From positions 5,377,001 to 5,441,000 of the forward strand of contig NZ_CP011492.1 in NCBI RefSeq assembly GCF_001011035.1: a stretch of 64,000 bases of DNA. Direction: 5' to 3'. This document shows positions 60,482-64,000 of the stretch, one piece after another; position 1 is the stretch's first letter; the number at the start of each line of letters is the position of its first letter. The notes under the pieces are model-generated. The model did not search any database. It had not been told where the DNA came from and saw only the letters and a program-made list of their open reading frames with translations. The stretch is from Streptomyces sp. CNQ-509. Its GTDB lineage: Bacteria > Actinomycetota > Actinomycetes > Streptomycetales > Streptomycetaceae. Both the position numbers and the translations under genes were made by a program.

Positions 60482-62407
60482 ATGGACCTCATGGGGGACG
60501 AGGCAAGGGTGTTGGACGCCCGTAAGACAGGGGGCACCGGCGGACAGGAGCGCAAGGCTCCCGCCGCCGGTGAGCCGAGCGCTGCGCGCGGCCAGGATCC
60601 GGCCGTGGCGCGGCTCAGCGCGGAGGGCGCCGCCCTGCTGCGCAAGGGGGACCTGGACGGCGCGGAGCCGGTGCTTCGCGCGGCGACCGCCGAGGGCGAC
60701 CGGGCCGCGGCGAACAACCTGGGCGTGCTGCTCTACCAGCGCGGCCAGGTGCACGAGGCGGCCGGCTGGTGGCGCATCGCCGCGGTCGGCGGCTCGCCCG
60801 CCGCCGCGCACGCGCTGGGGCGCTACTACCGGGAGAACGGCGACGAGCCCGGCGCCGAGTACTGGCTGCGCCAGTCCGCCGAGGCCGGCCATGCGCTGGG
60901 CGCCTACGCCCTCGCCGACCTGCTGGAGCACCGCAGCGACGTGGGCGCGGAGCGCTGGTTCCGGATCGCCGCCGACAAGGGGCACCGCGAGGCGGCGTAC
61001 CGCCTCGCGCGCATCCTGGACACCGGCACCCGGGCCAGGTCCGGCAGCGGCGTCGAGACCGGTACGCGGCTGACGCCCCCGGCGGCGCCGGGCGCGGTGA
61101 GCCTCGTCCGCGGCGGGCCCGGGGCCGGCGACGACCCGGTCGCCGAGGCCGAGCAGTGGTACCGGCAGGCCGCCGCGCGCGGGCACGTGCGCGCCGCCCT
61201 GCACCTCGGCACGCTCCTGGAGGAGCGCGGCGAGTCGCAGGAGGCCGGCCGGTGGTACGTGATCTCCGCGCGGGGCGGCGAGCCGCGGGCGGCCTGCGCG
61301 CTGGGCTTCCTGCTGCGCGACGCGGGGGACGACGCCAGCGCGGCCGTGTGGTGGCGCCAGGCGGCCAGGGACGGCGACGGCAACGCGGCGAACGCGCTCG
61401 GCGCGCTCTACGCCGACCGCGGCGAGCCGCAGGAGGCGGAGCGGTGGTACCGGGCGGCGCTCGGTGCGGGCGACGTCAACGGCGCGTACAACCTGGCGCT
61501 GCTGTGCGCCGGGGAGAACCGGGTCGAGCAGGCCGAGCAGTGGTACCGGCAGGCCGCGTACACGGGTCACTGCGAGGCGGCCAACGCGCTGGCCGTGCTG
61601 CTGCTGCAGCGCGGCGACGCCGCGGGCGCCGAGCCGTGGTTCTCGAAGGCCGCGGAGGCGGGCAGCGTCGACGCGGCGTTCAACCTCGGGATCATCCACG
61701 CGGGCCGGGACGACGAGACGGGCGCGCGGCAGTGGTACGAGCGTGCCGCGTCGGCCGGGCACGTGGAGGCCGCGCTGCAGGTCGGCATCGCGCTGCTGCG
61801 CGAGGGCGAGGAGAAGGACGCCGAGCACCGGCTGCGGACGGCCGCCGAGGGCGGCAGCGCCGAGGGGGCGTTCCGGCTGGCGGCGCTGCTGGACGACCGG
61901 CGGCCAGGGGCCGGAGCGGGGCCGGGGCCGGACGCCGCGGGCTCGCGCGGTGCGCGGGCGTGGGGCGGCCCGGGCCCCGCGGGTACGGCGGGCGGCTCGG
62001 ACGCCGACGCAGCCGAGTGCGAGCGGTGGTACGAGCAGGCCGCGCGGCAGGGGCACCGGCGTGCCCAGGTGCGGCTGGGCATGCGCGCGGCCGCCCGGGG
62101 CGACACGGAGGCCGCGGGCCGGTGGTACCGGGCCGCGGCGGAGGCCGGCAGCCGCAACGGCGCGTTCAACCTGGGCCTGCTGCTGGCCCGGGAGGGCAGC
62201 GTGCCGGAGGCGGCGATCTGGTGGCGCCGGGCGGCGGAGCACGGCCACGGCCGCGCGGCGCTGCGGCTGGCGCTGCTGGCGGCCCGGCGGGGCGACCTGC
62301 CGGAGAGCCAGCACTGGTCGTCGCGCGCGGTGGAGCTGGGCCCCGCGGAGGTCGCGGAGCGCGCCGCCCGGCTGCGGGACGCGCTCGCGCAGGAGCTGAC
62401 CGCCTGA
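60482..62407 (+). CDS. Sel1-like (TPR-type) repeat protein
   Basis: A 641-aa protein built of about 15 Sel1-like repeats from residue 45 to the C-terminus. The repeat core is W-Y-x-x-A-A-x-x-G-H-x-x-A-A-x-x-L-G, for example QWYRQAAARGHVRAALHLG and RWYRAAAEAGSRNGAFNLG. Two Gly/Ala-rich spacers near residues 185-215 and 475-510 interrupt the array. Such superhelices act as protein-binding scaffolds. No signal peptide or membrane helix is seen, so it is probably cytoplasmic. ATG 60482 has AGGTGG upstream. The upstream 210 nt are relatively AT-rich and may hold its promoter. It is flanked by two inverted initiator tRNA genes. Confidence 0.88.
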   Translation: MDLMGDEARVLDARKTGGTGGQERKAPAAGEPSAARGQDPAVARLSAEGAALLRKGDLDGAEPVLRAATAEGDRAAANNLGVLLYQRGQVHEAAGWWRIAAVGGSPAAAHALGRYYRENGDEPGAEYWLRQSAEAGHALGAYALADLLEHRSDVGAERWFRIAADKGHREAAYRLARILDTGTRARSGSGVETGTRLTPPAAPGAVSLVRGGPGAGDDPVAEAEQWYRQAAARGHVRAALHLGTLLEERGESQEAGRWYVISARGGEPRAACALGFLLRDAGDDASAAVWWRQAARDGDGNAANALGALYADRGEPQEAERWYRAALGAGDVNGAYNLALLCAGENRVEQAEQWYRQAAYTGHCEAANALAVLLLQRGDAAGAEPWFSKAAEAGSVDAAFNLGIIHAGRDDETGARQWYERAASAGHVEAALQVGIALLREGEEKDAEHRLRTAAEGGSAEGAFRLAALLDDRRPGAGAGPGPDAAGSRGARAWGGPGPAGTAGGSDADAAECERWYEQAARQGHRRAQVRLGMRAAARGDTEAAGRWYRAAAEAGSRNGAFNLGLLLAREGSVPEAAIWWRRAAEHGHGRAALRLALLAARRGDLPESQHWSSRAVELGPAEVAERAARLRDALAQELTA

Positions 62408-62551
62408 GGAGCGGCCCGGGTGGTCCCCGGCCGCCGCCGAGGGGCGCGTAACGCCGCGGGTCGGCCCGGCAGGGCCTCGTACGGTCGGAAGCGGCCGGTG
62501 GCACACAGCCGCCGGCCGCTTCTGCGTGGTGTTCGCCCGCGCACAGACAAC

Positions 62552-62587
62552 GACGGAGGCCCGGACCATGTGGTCCGGGCCTCCGTC
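62552..62587 (-). terminator. terminator of initiator tRNA copy 2
   Basis: A perfect 17-bp stem (62552-62568 with 62571-62587) and 2-nt loop, just beyond the 3' end of the minus-strand tRNA. It could also end the Sel1 transcript. Confidence 0.8.
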
Positions 62588-62589
62588 AG

Positions 62590-62666
62590 TGGTAGCGGGG
62601 ACAGGATTTGAACCTGCGACCTCTGGGTTATGAGCCCAGCGAGCTACCGAGCTGCTCCACCCCGCG
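62590..62666 (-). tRNA. initiator tRNA-Met (CAU), copy 2, with encoded CCA
   Basis: The 74-nt body (62593-62666, complement) is identical to copy 1, including anticodon CAT, the GGG/CCC anticodon stem and the C1-U72 mismatch. Unlike copy 1, the next three bases are CCA (62590-62592), so the mature 3' end is encoded. Confidence 0.97.
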
Positions 62667-62712
62667 TCGGTGAAACCAACACTACCCCTGGCGCATCGAC
62701 CAGTGCAAATTA

Positions 62713-63135
62713 CTAAGCGCTGCGCTCCGCGCAGTCCGGGCAGACGCCGCGATACGTGACCTCCGCGCCGGAGACCCGGAAGCCGAAACGCTCGGCCTCG
62801 GGCAGCGTCGACAGCAGGTCGCCCTCCGGGCGCACGTCGCGGATCGAGCCGCAGCGGCTGCAGACCAGGTGCTGGTGCGCACTGTGGGCGTTCGGGTCGT
62901 ACCGCTTGGCGCGGCCGTCCGTGCTGACCTCGAGCACTTCACCGAGGGCGACCAGCTCGCCCAGCGTGTTGTAGACGGTCGCCCGCGAGATCTCCGGGAG
63001 CCGGGCGGTGGCACGCGCGAGTACTTCGTCGGCCGTGTAGTGCACGTGGTCGCCGTCCAGAACCTCGGCCACGACTCGCCGCTGTGCGGTGAGCCGGAAG
63101 CCACGGCCGCGCAGTCGCTCCAGGAGGTCGCTCAT
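62713..63135 (-). CDS. Fur-family metalloregulator (CatR/PerR-like)
   Basis: A 140-aa repressor of the Fur superfamily. The winged helix spans residues 5-80 (FRLTAQRRVVAEVL, ISRATVYNTLGELVALG). The structural zinc site CSRC and CPDC is intact. Regulatory ligands include the His in HVHYTADEV and HQH, and an Asp (SIRDV) at the position where PerR has Asp and Fur usually has Glu. This favours a peroxide-sensing CatR/PerR-type protein but does not prove it. By gene order it matches S. coelicolor SCO5206, which I recall as CatR. ATG 63135 is used; an upstream in-frame start lacks a ribosome site. A possible operator lies at 63201-63215. Confidence 0.88.
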   Translation of the reverse strand: MSDLLERLRGRGFRLTAQRRVVAEVLDGDHVHYTADEVLARATARLPEISRATVYNTLGELVALGEVLEVSTDGRAKRYDPNAHSAHQHLVCSRCGSIRDVRPEGDLLSTLPEAERFGFRVSGAEVTYRGVCPDCAERSA

Positions 63136-63195
63136 GCATTCAGGGTAGCAGCGCACCGCTCTATGGCCAGAACCCATACGAACTTCATAGGGATC

Positions 63196-63223
63196 TTGAC
63201 TTGGACTATGTCTAATGTAGGCT
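63196..63223. promoter_or_regulatory. promoter-like sequence with Fur-family-type palindrome
   Basis: TTGGACTATGTCTAA (63201-63215) is an imperfect 7-1-7 inverted repeat of the Fur-family kind. It lies between TTGACT (63196-63201) and TAGGCT (63218-63223), which are 16 nt apart on the plus strand. It is 66 nt upstream of the fur-type gene start. Confidence 0.4.
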
Positions 63224-63355
63224 CGCTGCCAGACTGCGGTGATCGGTTCCGGGTTCGTGCTCCAGGCCCTGCGCGGGCGCGGACCGGTTGCCGTGCACGG
63301 ACAGAGGGGTCGGGATGCCGGTCGGGCTCCCGGCCCCTCTGACGCGTCGGGTGCG

Positions 63356-63766
63356 CTACGCGAGGGCTGTCTCGCGGCGCTCCGATGCCTGCCGCGCGGG
63401 GGTCCAGCAGCGGATGATGTCGCGTACCGACACGACGCCCACCGGCTCCGCGTCGTCGAGGACGATGAGATGGCGGAAGTTGCCGTGCGTCATGGCGTCG
63501 GCGGCGTCGTCGAGGGTCCAGCCGGGTGCGGCGAAGACGACGTCCGTGGTCGTGTGATCGTCGGCTTTCTCGGTGTCCGGGTCCTGGCCCGCGCCGACGG
63601 AGTTGAGGATGTCGCGCTCGGTCAGGATGCCGAGCCCGCTGGTGTCGGGGTCGAAGACGATCGCCGCGCCGACGCGCCGCGCCGACATCAGCCGGGCGGC
63701 CTGGCGGAGTGTGTGTGCGGGGCCGATGGTGAGGACCACCGTGCTCATGGCGTCGCGGACGAGCAT
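63356..63766 (-). CDS. CBS-domain pair protein
   Basis: A 136-aa protein with two CBS motifs. The first, residues 2-60, reads VRDAMSTVVLTIGPAHTLRQAARLMSARRVGAAIVFD...GILTERDIL. The second, about 70-122, reads TTDVVFAAPGWTLDDAADAMTHGNFRHLIVLDDAEPVGVVSVRDII. Such pairs bind adenine nucleotides and sense energy state. No effector domain is attached, so it would act on a partner. ATG 63766 has AGGAGGTGG about 12 nt upstream. It precedes the Fur-type gene in the same direction by 220 nt. No functional link is clear. Confidence 0.9.
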   Translation of the reverse strand: MLVRDAMSTVVLTIGPAHTLRQAARLMSARRVGAAIVFDPDTSGLGILTERDILNSVGAGQDPDTEKADDHTTTDVVFAAPGWTLDDAADAMTHGNFRHLIVLDDAEPVGVVSVRDIIRCWTPARQASERRETALA

Positions 63767-63899
63767 GGGGTGGAGCCACCTCCTAGGCGTACGAACGGGC
63801 CCTTGCGCGACCTGTGAAGGGTTTCACAAGTTCACAAGGTCTGTCAGTGCCCAGACTGGCACGCTCAGGAGAGCGCAACAAGGGGCGGGAGATGCCCGG

Positions 63900-63940
63900 C
63901 CGCCGGCCCTCGCGCCTCCGGGCGCGGGTTTGGCCGGCGG
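63900..63940 (-). terminator. terminator at the end of the partial gene
   Basis: CCGCCGGCC (63900-63908) pairs with GGCCGGCGG (63932-63940), and CGCGCC/GGCGCG extends the stem inside. On the minus strand it lies just after the partial gene's stop. Confidence 0.55.
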
Positions 63941-63953
63941 TCCCGATGTGCGG

Positions 63954-64000
63954 CTACGGGCCGAGATACTTCAGCAGTTCCTGGTGGAGCAGCCCGTTGG
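63954..64000 (-). CDS. C-terminal end of an unidentified protein (partial)
   Basis: The minus strand reads ...NGLLHQELLKYLGP and a TAG stop at 63954-63956. The amphipathic Leu-rich end and a hairpin just downstream suggest the real end of a gene that starts beyond the window. It is too short to identify. Confidence 0.4.
   Translation of the reverse strand, partial: NGLLHQELLKYLGP

Noticed and set aside
63239..63817. A plus-strand frame downstream of the promoter-like sequence near the Fur-type gene
   Set aside because: It is antisense to the clear CBS-domain gene and lacks any motif.

Overview
The window is a high-GC actinobacterial chromosome segment, most likely from Streptomyces or a close relative. 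Reasons are the very GC-rich third codon positions, frequent GTG and TTG starts, several probable leaderless genes, and a gene order that matches the conserved actinobacterial core from end to end. It shows no prophage, plasmid or defence island. About 48 complete genes, one partial gene, two initiator tRNA genes, one MITE-like element and many hairpin terminators can be supported.

Layout. (1) 1-10,030: extracytoplasmic stress and envelope block: sigE, its zinc anti-sigma factor, an HtrA protease, tatB, an unknown gene, mrp, a lipoprotein, an unknown gene and corA. This is the order of the M. tuberculosis sigE-rseA-htrA-tatB-mrp-corA region. (2) 10,510-14,910: a SUFU-domain protein, a zinc-ribbon protein, a PHP phosphoesterase, a MarC protein, soxR with its operator, and an alpha/beta hydrolase. 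(3) 15,076-22,564: DEAD-box helicase, ferritin-like protein, small membrane protein, DUF3107, TetR, small acidic protein, LipV-like hydrolase and a DUF3152 metalloprotease-like protein. (4) 22,726-27,750: a tight four-gene operon with a PelF-type glycosyltransferase, a polytopic membrane protein, an NAD-dependent epimerase and a spherulin-4 domain protein. It resembles Pel/galactosaminogalactan polysaccharide loci, but catalytic positions appear altered. (5) 27,812-34,392: moeZ, a TAP-like hydrolase, YciI, a large membrane protein with a kinase-like domain, and an alkyltransferase-like protein. (6) 34,495-47,090: DNA repair and stress block: adnA, a lipoprotein, adnB, nudC, mycoredoxin, uvrD2, then the antibiotic-response regulator wblC/whiB7 with a long attenuator-type leader. 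(7) 47,163-57,055: ABC1 kinase, ThiF-like E1 enzyme, YgjP-like peptidase, a 254-bp inverted-repeat element, Nudix, DUF2342, SDR, moaE, a 56-aa membrane protein, a YlbL-like PDZ-Lon protease and a PPA1309-type protein. (8) 57,056-64,000: a UPF0182 membrane protein, two identical initiator tRNA genes in inverted orientation around a Sel1-repeat protein, a Fur-family regulator, a CBS protein and the end of one more gene.

How the genes fit together. Blocks 3 and 5-8 follow M. tuberculosis Rv3211 to Rv3193 closely, so most functions are core housekeeping. They cover double-strand-break end resection (AdnAB, UvrD2), mycothiol-linked redox (mycoredoxin), oxidative and antibiotic stress control (SoxR, Fur, WblC), molybdopterin and sulfur transfer (MoeZ, MoaE), and envelope protein quality control (SigE, HtrA, Tat, PDZ-Lon). 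The least explained parts are the polysaccharide-like operon with its altered active sites, the wblC leader, the MITE-like element and the lipoprotein placed between adnA and adnB.

Coordinates come from reading the sequence. Family names and locus comparisons come from memory and were not checked against a database.
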